A program made the translations under genes and the position numbers. This document shows, in pieces, positions 1-9,206 of a stretch of DNA of 64,000 nt. Under the pieces are notes generated by a model, which was not told the origin of the DNA, ran no database searches, and saw only the letters and a list, made by a program, of their open reading frames with translations. The stretch's first letter is position 1; each line of letters begins with the position of its first letter. The stretch is from Nereocystis luetkeana (Eukaryota > Sar > Phaeophyceae > Laminariales > Laminariaceae), in the NCBI GenBank assembly GCA_031213475.1, contig JARUPZ010000026.1, positions 8,987,824 to 9,051,823 on the forward strand. The letters run 5' to 3'.

Positions 1-421
1 GATAGGAAATCAAATCAAGTTACCATCGGGAGAAGCAGTACCATAATACTAGTACATGCTGGGTGTAACTAGAATATAGACACAAGGTTCCCCTCGGAGG
101 AATTCGACAGCCGAAACAAAAACGAACGACCCTCCAGCTGTTAAAAGTTTTGGAGCATATTCGAGTACAGCCTGAACAACGAAAGCCATACGTAGCGACC
201 AACGAAAGGAAATCGGTAACATGCACACCAGGTGCCTGAAAGGGCGTTGAATCGCCCAGGGGTGAAATCGTTTTTCAGCGCTCGTTGTTTTTTCCCCCCT
301 TAAGAACCGGAAGGTTGTCAACACCGAGCACAAACGGTCTTGTTTTTGTTTTTCTCGGAAAGACGCGGTCGAGAGGGTTTCCCGAAAGTTTGATGTTCGC
401 GACTTTATAGAGCACCCTTAA

Positions 422-520
422 CCCTTTTAGAACCGCAGTCCCGTTTTGGGGACGATTCGGGACAAAACAGTTGGAGCTAGAGTGGTTTGTCCCCAAGACA
501 GGACTGCGGTCCTAAAAGGG
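422..520. mobile_element. TTAA-flanked MITE (family R1), 99 bp
   Basis: Long inverted repeats CCCTTTTAGAACCGCAGTCC / GGACTGCGGTCCTAAAAGGG surround a short centre. TTAA is present at both ends (418-421, 521-524). A TTAA target and CCCTTT ends are typical of piggyBac-type elements. It is the best preserved R1 copy in the window. Confidence 0.8.
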
Positions 521-827
521 TTAACGCTGTCAAGAGAAAATGACCTCACCTTTAAGGCATACATACCACTCTTGTCGAGAAGAAAAAACGACCGTTTCTG
601 TTCGATTTTGATATGAAAAAGAGGCGTTTGTATTTCGGGACAGAATGATACGCAATATAACGAAGCGAGACGTTTTACCGTACTGTAGCTCGGAAATGGC
701 CCAAATTCCGCGACCTGCACCAGGTCTGATCGCGCGGTAGCCGTCGCTGTAATTGTCAATTCAGTATCGTCAATGTGTTCCCATCTCAAGCCCCCCAAGA
801 GGGGTGATGTAATCCGCTCTACTCTAC

Positions 828-932
828 CTCCGCGTCGGACATGACGAGCCCGCCAAAGCCGATTCCAAGCATCCCCGCGTCTCCGATGCCCTTCGCTCTG
901 AGCGTGATCAGAATCGTGTCGCTGTCCGGTTG
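828..932 (-). CDS. DOMON-domain exon
   Basis: Acceptor AAATCAG|CAA at 933/932, donor GCGGAG|GTAGAG at 828/827; 105 nt, 35 codons, phase 0 to 0. The product includes DTILITLRAKGIGDAGMLG and IGFGGLVMSDAEV. This fits the DOMON pattern (hydrophobic strand, polar turn, W/L-hGhGF, then M..ADV). DOMON domains bind haem or sugars and occur in cytochrome b561-type and secreted redox proteins. If the donor is not used, translation would stop two codons later. It lies 2.1 kb downstream of the last peroxidase exon on the same strand, beyond an assembly gap, so it may belong to that gene or to another one. Confidence 0.5.
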
Positions 933-1213
933 CTGATTTGAGAAGAGGGGAACAAAAAAGGCAATATAGAAACGAGAGAGCAAAAAACAGGAAAATAATA
1001 AATCGAGAGGAAAATAGCGAAAATACAGCGAAACAAGAGACTGGGAAAAAAAAACGGAAAACGGAAAACAAGTACCAGGTATATAAGAGCTATAAACTAT
1101 ACAAGAAAATAGATTTTTAAAAAAACGGGAAAAAAAAAAAAAAAACAACAAGAGAAAAAAAGCGGACGTACAATAAAACGGGAGACGGGGGGGGGGGGGA
1201 AAGGACAAGATAA

Positions 1214-1311
1214 CCCTTTTAGGACTGCAGTCTCGTTTCGGGGACAATTGGGGACAAATTACTTGGAATTTGAATGCCTTGTCCCCACAACGGGACTGGA
1301 GTTCAAAAGGA
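1214..1311. mobile_element. R1 MITE copy
   Basis: CCCTTTTAGGACTGCAGTC at the left, GGACTGGAGTTCAAAAGG at the right; flank ATAA. Confidence 0.7.
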
Positions 1312-1929
1312 GAATAACTAAAAGAGCCAAAGAGTGCAGGAAAGCAGGTAAAATGTGCAAGATAGGGTTTAGAGAGTGAATACGTAAACGATGCAAGATA
1401 GCCGAGCAGCACATTTTCGTGATTTCGACCAGGATTAATAGCGTCTTCAGGCTATTAATAGTGTCGTCAGCGACATTCATGTTTCCTGCAGGCCGTCTGT
1501 TGTTGTTTTCGCTTGTTTGTTCGCTGGTTCGTTCCTTGTTGCTGCTTATTTTTTTTCATCGTTTTTGGCACGTGTCTGTTCTTCCCCAGTCCCTCCCCGC
1601 CCCCTCTTACCGCTCTCAATCCCCCCCCCCCCCCCTCCCTCCTCTACGCCCACCCCGTCCTGCCCTCCCCCCCTTCGTTTTATACCTGGTATATACAGAG
1701 AGTGCCAGTAGGTTGGGTTGGAGTCGGTTGGCAACGACGCTGTACTAACATGCCGCTCAATACGTGAGCTAGACAACCAGGGAACCGTTTCTGTTGGCGG
1801 TCTGTCACAGCTGGCGATCGAGTATAGACCATCTGTGCGGGGTGGGGAACCTCAACTCCGCACAAGGGGAATGACCTTATCACGTACTGGTAGTGTTTAC
1901 GGTAAGACCCCACGGGGCAACTACATAGT

Positions 1930-2130
1930 GCCCCCATTGCTGTCTCTGGAAATTGCTTATACCGGGAAATAAATTAACTCATTGAAGCTGTCATCCATGC
2001 GCAAGTCCGCCTCACAACCGGTTCTTGGCAGGATGCAGCTCCCCCTTCATGCGACTCGCCCAACACCTCACGTTTCGCTTCGCGCTAGGTGCAAGTAAAC
2101 GCATTGCATTATATCGAGTACACCCCCCCC
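1930..2130 (+). repeat. Dispersed repeat family A, partial
   Basis: Shares CTCTGGAAATTGCTTATACC, GTCCGCCTCACAACCGGTTC and GGATGCAGCTC..CCCTTCATGCGACTCGCC with later copies; ends TATCGAGTACACCCCCCC. Confidence 0.65.
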
Positions 2131-2425
2131 CTCCCGCCCTCCCAAGCCCCCTCTCTTCTCCCTCCTCCTCCTCCTCTCCCTCTCCCCCTCCCTCTCCCCC
2201 TTCCCTGCCTCCCTCCCTGTTATTTTTCCTTTCTTTGTTGGGTAGAAATGCTGTCTTTCGTCGAGATGGTCCTATTTTTTTTTTGTCTCGTTTCGTGTCG
2301 TCTGTTGTCTGTTTTCCTTTTTACAAAACATCGCATCACTGCGTCTGTAATGCGTTTTTTCAGCTGGTTTTTTAAGAGCACTGTTATGTGTGGTACTGAA
2401 ACCTCTCGCGCGTAGTCTCCTTAAT

Positions 2426-2525
2426 NNNNNNNNNNNNNNNNNNNNNNNNNNNNNNNNNNNNNNNNNNNNNNNNNNNNNNNNNNNNNNNNNNNNNNNNNNN
2501 NNNNNNNNNNNNNNNNNNNNNNNNN
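2426..2525. other. Assembly gap (100 N)
   Basis: Exactly 100 undetermined bases, the usual scaffold-gap placeholder. It falls between the last resolved peroxidase exon and the DOMON exon, so missing exons could sit in the unsequenced part. Confidence 0.99.
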
Positions 2526-3033
2526 CGGATTTTCTTGCATATGGATGATAGCGTCAATAAATTGGTGTGATTTTTCTGGTGTGGCCAGTTCAAGAGACAG
2601 CGATGGGTTTACTATGGCCAGTTCCAGAGTGGTGGCCGCAGAGGAGGGGAGGAGGAGCGCAAGTCAAACTACAATAGCGTCCAAGGAAGCGTGTGGATAG
2701 ATGCCTACACGTAGTTGACAGCGGTAGCATCGAATGCCTGATCGTCATTCAACACAACAGGGGTAGGGGAGAGGTGTCCACATCCTCGATGTCGACCAGA
2801 CGAAGCATTCCGCCCCAAAAGAAGAGGCCGGACAGGCCCGCAATGCCACCCCCCCCCCCCCCCCCCCTCATCCCCGCATCCCTTCTCCCATCCCCCTATT
2901 CCTTTGCCCATACGACTGCGGCCATGCATGACATTAATGCCCCCGTCTCCTGCTACCCCCCCCCACCTCTCCCACCCTCTGGCCTATGACATGTGTACAC
3001 CCCTCCCCTGCTACCCCACACCCGCAAGCTCAC

Positions 3034-3387
3034 CACCCTCGCGTCATTGTACGTCGGCAGCCCGTGATCCCCGACCCCTCTGCACGGCGTCCACGGGCAT
3101 CTTGAAAAGCGGGGACAGGTTCGAGATGGCCCCGGCGTAGTACGCGTCGATATCGAGGGCCGGCGACAACACCGCGCCCCGCAAGATGTCGCCCACGTCG
3201 TTTCGCGCGAACAGACCGGCCAGGTCCGCGCACGCCGTGGTCAGCTCGACGTTGTCCTCGGCCACCGACAGATAGCCCTCCGAGACGATCCTCACCGTGG
3301 GGGGAAGGGCGGACTCGAAGGCGGCACCTCCCGCCGTGATCGTGAACACGTCCGCGCCGGCGTCTACGCTGTCGTCGTAGTTTTCCA
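3034..3387 (-). CDS. Peroxidase-like gene, exon 6, with one-base frameshift
   Basis: Acceptor GGAAG|TG at 3388/3387. It encodes ENYDDSVDAGADVFTITAG, then LRGAVLSPALDIDAYYAG, LSPLFKMP and DAVQRGR. After a run of four G (minus strand; C at 3069-3072 on plus) the family signature continues one frame over as DHGLPTYNDAR. Removing one G would restore RGRDHGLP exactly, so either the base is an error or the gene is broken here. The proximal-His motif (FRFGH) is not present at the expected place. Donor GTG|GTGAGC at 3034 (or 3037). Confidence 0.7.
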
Positions 3388-6300
3388 CTTCCGCCAGCCG
3401 CCGCCGACTCCTGCCAACCCGCGCCCCCCCCCCTCCTCCACCACCTCGGCGACCTCTCCCCCCCCCCCCCCCCAAACCGCCTCCCCTCCCCCCCCGCGCG
3501 GGACGGCGAAGCCCCCAACTCCACCTCGAACTCCGCCCGCCCCTCCGATCCCGAAAAAACCCACTCTCCCCCTCCCGGGCACCCTCACCCCCGCCTTCTG
3601 CAGCCTCCTCCTCCTCCTCCTCCTCCTCCGCCTCTTTTCCCTGAAATAGCCCCCCCCCTTGCCCCCCTCCAACAGCAACGCCGAGGGACCGAGAACTCCA
3701 AGGGGAAAGCCGCCTACTCCTCTGCCGTCTCCTTCGTTTGCTGTGGCCGTGGCTTGCGGTGCCTCCAGTGTCTGCGTCGCCGGCTGTGCTGGTGGTGGCG
3801 GTGTCTGTGCTTAGCCCCAGGGTAGCGATGCTGCCGCCCAAGAGGAGGATGATAAAATCGTTCTCGGTGACGTGCTGGAAAATGGCGATCGTCCAGCCGC
3901 GGCAGGCCTGGTAGATGTCCTGAAGGGGGGGCGGGCGGAGGAGCGGGGGGGAGGGATGAAAACGTAACCAAATCGAAACAAAACGCACGCTTGAGATTTT
4001 TTTTTTGAAAGAAAAAATCCTCGATCGAACGTCTGATAAACGTCTGATGTCATGTTTAAAATACTGATTTACAACAAACAACAACAGTACTGCTGTACGG
4101 GCAACATACGCAATGGGCACGCGTGCATCCCCCCCGCCGCTCTTTCTAGCCTCAAACCCGGACCTCGCACAAGCGGGCACACAAGCAGGGCACCCCTCTT
4201 TGCAGAGCCACCTTGCAAATAAACTCGTGCAACGCTTTTTGGCACGTGGCATTATTGTGCATAGACCCAGCCCCAACCCCAGTCCTAAACCCAAAACCCA
4301 ACCCTTCAGGGAGCACGACGTCGGCAAGGGGCGGGTGCGCGGCAGGGCAAAATAAATTCGTGCAATACCCTATGGTACATTACCATATTGCGTATCGGTT
4401 CAGACCCAACCCAGCCCCAACCTTAACCCTAGACCCAACCCCAGCACTAGACCCAACGCTAACTCCAGCCCCAACCCCCACCCCAACCCCAATTTCATCC
4501 CAACCCCGACCCCCAGCCCTATCCCCACCTCATCCCAACTCCACCCCCACCCCCACCCCAACCCCAACCCTAATCCCAGCCCCACCCCCAGCCCGAACCC
4601 GATCCCCTACCCCCACCCCGAACCCCCACCCCCACCCTCATCCCAACTCGGACCGAAACCCCAGCCCCAACCCTAGGCCCAACCGGGGGCTCAAGGTCGA
4701 CAGGGGCGGTTGCGCGACTCCGCCGCGTGTTTCGGTGGCGTTTTTCCGAAAACAAACGGACGGCAGAAAGGCCAGCCTCGGCCTGATCAACACTGGTATT
4801 GCACGGGAACTACTCGCAAGGCGGTGTTGCAATGGGGGGATATCGTATCATACCTACAAGCAGACTGAATAACGAGCACCGTGCGCCACTAACCTCGTCT
4901 GTCTCGAAGCCGCTGTCGGGCGCCACGTCGACGCAGCAGCGGTTGTGCTCGAGCAGGAGCATGATGTGGAGGGCGAAGGTTACCGGTAACTCGGCCGTAC
5001 GCTGGTCGGCGATCTGGAGTTGGCGTAAGTGCCGGTAACGGTGGCGGTAACAGGGTGGCGGTATCGGTAATAGTAACGGTAATAGCAACGGTAATGGTAA
5101 CGGTAACGGTGATGGGAATGGTAGCGGAATAGGTAACAGTGACGGTAATGGAAACGGTAATGGTGACGGTAATGGGGGTGGTATCGGTAACGGTAATGGT
5201 TACGGTAGTGGTGACTGTATCGGCACCGGTAACGGTAAAACGGTAACGGTAGCGGTGGCGGTAAATGGTATCGGTAATGGTACCGGTGGCCGTAACCGTG
5301 ACAATAGCGGTGGAGGTGACCGGAATGGTAGCAGTGACGGTAATGGTAACGGTAATGGTGACGGTAATGGGAATGGTAACGGGAACGGTAATGGTAACGG
5401 TGGCGGTAGCGGCGTCGGTAACGGTTAAACGGTAATGCTATCGACAGCGGTAACGGTAGTGGGAGCGGTAACGGTAACCGTGGCGGTGACGGTAACGACA
5501 ATCGTAACTGTATCGATGGCGGTATCCGTAGCGATAACCGGAACGGCGACGGTAACGCTGACACGGTAACGGTAGTGACAGCGGTAACGGAAGCAACAGC
5601 AACAACACCTCCTTCTACACGCCCTCAGTAACCCAACTATTTAACAAGTCGGACAGATCACGATGGATGGATGCATTTATCTCTACTACCAGTAGATCAG
5701 ATAGATCCTCAGCTGCCGTTGGGAAAGGTTGTGCAGGACCTATCTATGTAGTACAGATCCAACCCGCGAAACATGTGCTAGATCATGCAGAATATACGGC
5801 TCCCACCCGGCAACGTGAACTAGATCATATAGATCATACAGATCATACAGATCATACATATCGTACAGATCATACAGATCATACAGATCAGGAATATATA
5901 TTTCTGCCCTGAAAGCTTTAGATCATCAACTGTGGGCGTTGGGATCTGTCTGAAGAGTGAAACGTCTCTCGATGTTTCCACCCAAAACAAGACACGCGAC
6001 ACACCCGCCCACCAGCCAAACCACCGCCCGCGTCCTAATAAGGCGCCCTCTAATCCGCAGCCGTTTTTTTCGAAGATACTCAACGCCTCCGCCTCCTACT
6101 CGCGGGAAAAGAAAGCCCATGATCAATTTTAAAAATAACAAAAAGCCCAGCCACCACTACACGCGTATGTGTATGACTCCTTCTCGTACGTGCATGCCCT
6201 CCTTTGTCTGAATTTTCCGGGAATGTTCCTGAGTTTTTCACCCCCACTGCTGTCTCTGGAAGTGCCTACACCGGAAAAAAAATCATCAACTCATACAACG

Positions 6301-9206
6301 CTGTCATCGATGTGCAAGAAAGTCCGCCTCACAAGTGGTTCTTAGTAGGATGCAGCTCACCCTTCATGCGACTCGCCGAATACCTCACTGCTCTTCGCGC
6401 TTCGTGCTAGCAATGTCTGCCTGGTCGGAGAAATCCCGACGTGCGCCATCCCGGTATTGTCAGGATGCGAGGGTCTATCGTCATACGATGACGGCCATGC
6501 ATGATATCGAGTACACCCCCCCCCCGTCCCGGCATTGTAGGGATACGAGTCTACGGCCACATGACCACGGCCATGCACGATATCGAGTACCCCGCCCCCC
6601 TATCTTGAAACACGTACCAACACACTACAAACCCCCAAAACTCTCACCAGCCAGGTACCGTCCGCGTTCTGTTGGGGCACCCCCGAATCCGTAACATTCA
6701 TAAAACCGCCTTCCAAGGTGCGTAACGCCTCCGCCTCCGCCTCGCTCCTCCCGTACACGAAGTCGAGGTCGATATACGCGGTGGCGTAGTTAACCGGGCT
6801 CCTCACGGAGTCTGCCACCGCGGCGTCCGACCTATCGAAGGGGATGGGGTCGGAGTCCACTCCCAGGGGACACCAAACGTCCGCCACCCCTCCCCCGTCG
6901 TCACAAGCGATGTCGAACGGCTCGGAAGAGTTGTCGGTGGTGAGGGACAAATCGTACGTAAGCAGCTGCCCCCATGCGACGAAGAGGGAGCTCTTGCTGG
7001 ATACGGCAGGCGTCGTGGACAGGAAGACGTCCGTCATAACCTCCCTGGGTTGCACCAGGTGCGCGTTTTATACGAAAAAGGGCGCGCATGCACAGCAGAC
7101 GACCGTTTTTTATTGCGCCGGCAAGAGCGATAGGTGGAAGCGGCGCAGGGGAGAAGGGGGGGGAGGAGGGGGAGGAGGGGGAACGGGGGGGGGCGAGGCG
7201 AGGAGGGTTTGTTACTCGTTTGTTGCTTGCCTTAGCCATTTCGCTATTAACCCCGCATCCTTTTCGAGAAAGAGGGAGCACCGTTCCTGCTCCCATCGAA
7301 GGTGTTGGAGGAGGGGGGGTGGGCAATAAACCGTGTCTAGGTGGTTCACAAACTGCAATAGCAGCGCAACAAACCACACCAAACCACAAGCACAGCGAAG
7401 CAATAAATAAGCCGTGGAAAGCCCACGACACACCACAACCCCCAGAATCTTGCAAGGCGCGGCCGGTCGATGACCGCATTTTGACAGCATGTACTATTCC
7501 GTCGGACTTGCCTTGCCGTCGGTCGGTCGCTGCCCGGAGGCGTAAAGGCGGCATCGTCATAGTCAGACTCGGCCAAAGAGCGGAGCTGCCGGGGGGGAGG
7601 GAGAGAGGCAGCGAGGGAGAGGAGGAGGGAAATGAGAAGAGCGAAACTACACGAGCGTTCAGCTTCGAAGCCTTCGGCTCTCGCTCGCGCGAGACAGTTC
7701 CGCGTGTCAAAAAAGTCGGCCTCCTCTTCCTTACATGAGGTGGGGGGGGGGGGGGAGTTGTACTCGATAGGAGATATGTACTCGATTTCATGCATGGCCG
7801 TAGTCGTATGACCTTAGACCCTCGCATCCCTACAATGCCGGGACGGAGCATGGAGGGGATATATCGGCGAATTCTACCCCCAACCATCGCCGTACGGCTG
7901 TATGGAACCTTCATCACACGAGCTGAAAAGGGTCTGAGAGGCGCGCTTGCAGAGGTACTGCACACCCCGACATGCACACCCACCCCCCCATCCACCCGCG
8001 TACCCATCGACCCACCCACCCACCCACCCATTCACCCATCCAACTATTAATTTACCCCCCCCCCCCCCCCCCCGAAGAGCAATGCCTGCCTGGTCGGTGA
8101 AACCCCGACGTGCTCCGTGCCGGCATTGTAGGAATGCGAGGGTCTATGGTCATACCACGACGGCCATGCATGATAGTGAGTACACCCCCCACACACTCAT
8201 CTCCCATCCCTCCTCCATCCATCCACCCAACTACCCACCTCACCCCATCCATCCACCCACCCATCTATTGCGTTTCCTCTTGCCAGCGCATACACGCAGG
8301 ATATACTGTATTTCATGCTGGTGTTGCGGTGTTGCACTGGCCCCCCTCAGCACCAGATAAGGGGCGGTACTGCACGGTACAGTACTGACCTGAGTCGTCC
8401 TCGTGGAGTCCTACTGTTTCGGTGTCGATGGCATGCACAGTAACTATCTGTACGTTCTACTGTGGATAGTGACCTATGCATAGATCGTACAGATCGTACC
8501 GAACATCATATTTAAGCATCTATAAATCTATCTATCTATCTATATATCCGTCTATCTAGATCGTGATTTTTCCTCGGATGCGTGGCTAGCTAGCTATGCT
8601 CTGGAAAGAAAAAAAAAAGAACTCACCGTTTTGGCGCAGGGTGACGAGCAATCCCAAGGCGGTGAGAGAGATATCGTGAAGCAAACCCCCCCCCCCCCCC
8701 GCCCCCTCCGCATCCCTCACACTAGATAGTTGCGAGTAAACGATCGCTATCCTAGGAGTTGTTTGGGTGCCACAGACGGCGAAACAAGGAGGACATAAAA
8801 CTAGCGAGTTTTTTCCCACGTATGTGTTACATGGAAACGATGCCCGTAATGAGCACCGAAATGTTGGAGGTGTCTCTATTATTAGGAGTAGGGACGGTGC
8901 TCCGCCTCGAAAGGGATGCGTGGTCAATGGTCACATCACTAAGGCATGCAGCAAATGAGTACCTCCCCCCGCCCCGCCCCCGTCTCCCGCTACCATAGGT
9001 AGCACCAGTCGCCCCCCGGCGCAAGGTACCTGAGCCGTGCCCGTCGACCCCCAGGTGGGGTTGTCGACATTGTTCCCCTCTCCGGCGAAGTCTCTCGGAA
9101 CGAACTCTATGTCCTCCACTTGGGCAGCTGAGGGAAGAGAGGCCAGCAACAACGCGGAGGAGTAGAAGAAGAGCAAGCGCCTGGCGCGGGCGCCCGCGTC
9201 CGCCAT
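3034..9206 (-). CDS. Animal-type haem peroxidase-like secreted protein (multi-exon)
   Basis: Exons: 9030-9206, about 8627-8721, 6648-7044, 4894-5013, 3718-3919 and 3034-3387; about 448 codons are resolved and the 3' end is not found. A hydrophobic signal peptide is followed by family landmarks in the right order: GEGNNVDNPTWGSTGT, WGQLLTYDLSLT, NYATAYIDLDFVYG, DQRTAELP followed by LLLEHNR, and DHGLPTYNDAR. Known family members (myeloperoxidase, peroxidasin, Duox) oxidise halides or phenols with a haem held by distal and proximal histidines. Here the distal position, normally the H of WGQxLDHD, is Tyr (codon 6954-6956). The segment that should carry the proximal RFGH motif (3301-3352) has no His, while the Arg and Glu of RTAE are kept. 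The family and exon order are clear; peroxidase activity is doubtful. A one-base G insertion (3069-3072) shifts the frame inside the RGRDHG motif. Splice phases agree at every junction. Introns hold tandem repeats and MITEs. Confidence 0.8.
3718..3919 (-). CDS. Peroxidase-like gene, exon 5
   Basis: Acceptor CTTCAG|GAC at 3920/3919. It begins DIYQACRGWTIAIFQHVTE, which matches the helix (D)EEIFQxARRxVIAxxQHITYNEFLP of the family; FIILLLG replaces FLPxLLG. After that it runs into a Thr/Ala/Gly and Arg-rich segment. The proposed donor GGA|GTAGGC at 3718/3717 is weak but gives the phase (1) needed by exon 6. Confidence 0.65.
4262..4690. repeat. C-rich degenerate array
   Basis: CCCCAACCCC/CCCTAACCCC-like units over about 430 bp (AACCTTAACCCTAGACCCAA, CACCCCCACCCCAACCCC). 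It lies in the intron between peroxidase exons 4 and 5. Telomere-like in look but not a regular TTTAGGG or TTAGGG array. Confidence 0.7.
4685..4850. repeat. Dispersed repeat family C
   Basis: GGGGCTCAAGGTCGACAGGG, then CTCCGCCGCGTGTTTCGGTG and TTTTTCCGAAAACAAACGG. Related copies at 29345-29455, 31040-31180 and 48495-48630; several contain the string CGACCAATCAGA or AACCAATCAGA. Confidence 0.6.
4894..5013 (-). CDS. Peroxidase-like gene, exon 4 (RxxE and EHNR region)
   Basis: Acceptor CTCCAG|ATC at 5014/5013, donor GACGAG|GTTAGT; 120 nt, phase 0 to 0. It encodes ADQRTAELP, then ALHIMLLLEHNR. In myeloperoxidase-type enzymes the Arg and Glu of RxxE are the distal arginine and a haem-ester glutamate, and the next helix is LHxxxxREHN. 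Both are kept here. The intron immediately upstream is a GGTAAC-type array (5030-5600) that runs almost to the splice acceptor. Confidence 0.8.
5030..5610. repeat. GGTAAC/GGTAAT hexamer-type tandem array
   Basis: About 580 bp of GGTAACGGTAATGGTAACGG variants. It starts within 20 bp of the acceptor of peroxidase exon 4. Confidence 0.9.
5826..5892. repeat. (AGATCATAC)n array
   Basis: Seven 9-bp units with a few changes. Related AGATC-rich blocks around 33640-33740, 38860-39120 and 56140-56400 share CATGTGCTA(G/A)ATCA(T/C)GCAGA and GGGTCCCA..GGCAACATGAG. Confidence 0.8.
6243..6602 (+). repeat. Dispersed repeat family A, fullest copy
   Basis: Runs from CTGTCTCTGGAAGTGCCTAC through GGATGCAGCTCACCCTTCAT and GTCGGAGAAATCCCGACGTG to GCATGATATCGAGTACACCC and a C run, then repeats its own last 70 bp. 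It lies next to the peroxidase exon 3. Confidence 0.7.
6648..7044 (-). CDS. Peroxidase-like gene, exon 3 (distal haem region)
   Basis: Acceptor ACCCAG|GG at 7045/7044, donor CTG|GTGAGA at 6648/6647; 397 nt (one base plus 132 codons). It encodes EVMTDVFLSTTPAVSSKSS, WGQLLTYDLSLT and NYATAYIDLDFVYG. The first corresponds to the family's REISN segment, the second to the distal-His helix, the third to the TAYID..VYG segment. The distal His and its neighbouring Asp are replaced by Tyr and Thr (TYD instead of DHD). Coding potential is high: open throughout, with conserved hydrophobic positions. Confidence 0.8.
8083..8190 (+). repeat. Dispersed repeat family A, 3' part
   Basis: TGCCTGCCTGGTCGGTGAAA to GCATGATAGTGAGTACACCC. 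A partial inverse copy sits at 7783-7857. Confidence 0.65.
8627..8721 (-). CDS. Peroxidase-like gene, exon 2 (boundaries tentative)
   Basis: The donor AACG|GTGAGT at 8627/8626 is strong. Read in the frame needed by exon 3 the exon ends LGIARHPAPK plus CG, and CG joins the first G of exon 3 to give Arg-Glu-Val, the family's PRE(I/V) motif. An acceptor at 8722 (CTAG) gives 95 nt, exactly the phase required; 8716 would also fit. The exon would then contain a 15-G run coding polyglycine, which is odd, so the true 5' boundary is uncertain. Confidence 0.45.
8721..8966 (-). repeat. Dispersed repeat family B
   Basis: Inverse copy: ACTAGATAGTTGCGAGTAAA ... GGATGCGTGGTCAATGGTCA ... GCAAATGAGTACC, ending next to a C-rich tract. 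It carries the empty TA site at 8723-8724. It may include the 5' edge of peroxidase exon 2, which ends at 8721. Confidence 0.65.
9030..9206 (-). CDS. Peroxidase-like gene, exon 1 (signal peptide)
   Basis: The ATG is at 9206. The 59 codons begin MADAGARARR, followed by a 17-residue hydrophobic stretch (LLFFYSSALLLASLP) and a probable cleavage site after PSAAQ. The exon ends CTCAG|GTACC, phase 0. Mature residues GEGNNVDNPTWGSTGT match the N-terminal motif of animal haem peroxidases (RxxDGxGNNxxNPxWG). The start is chosen because it is the only Met giving a clean secretory signal. No acidic residue precedes the hydrophobic core except Asp3. Confidence 0.8.

Noticed and set aside
2705..2929. Next peroxidase exon (minus) around LFFWGGMLRLVDIEDVDTS
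   Set aside because: No acceptor upstream of the segment and no match to the family region expected after YNDAR.
8383..8440. Splice-bounded 58-nt minus-strand candidate exon (IVTVHAIDTETVGLHEDDSG)
   Set aside because: Nice acceptor and donor, but its phases create a stop when joined either to peroxidase exon 1 or exon 2 and exon 3, and it matches no family segment.
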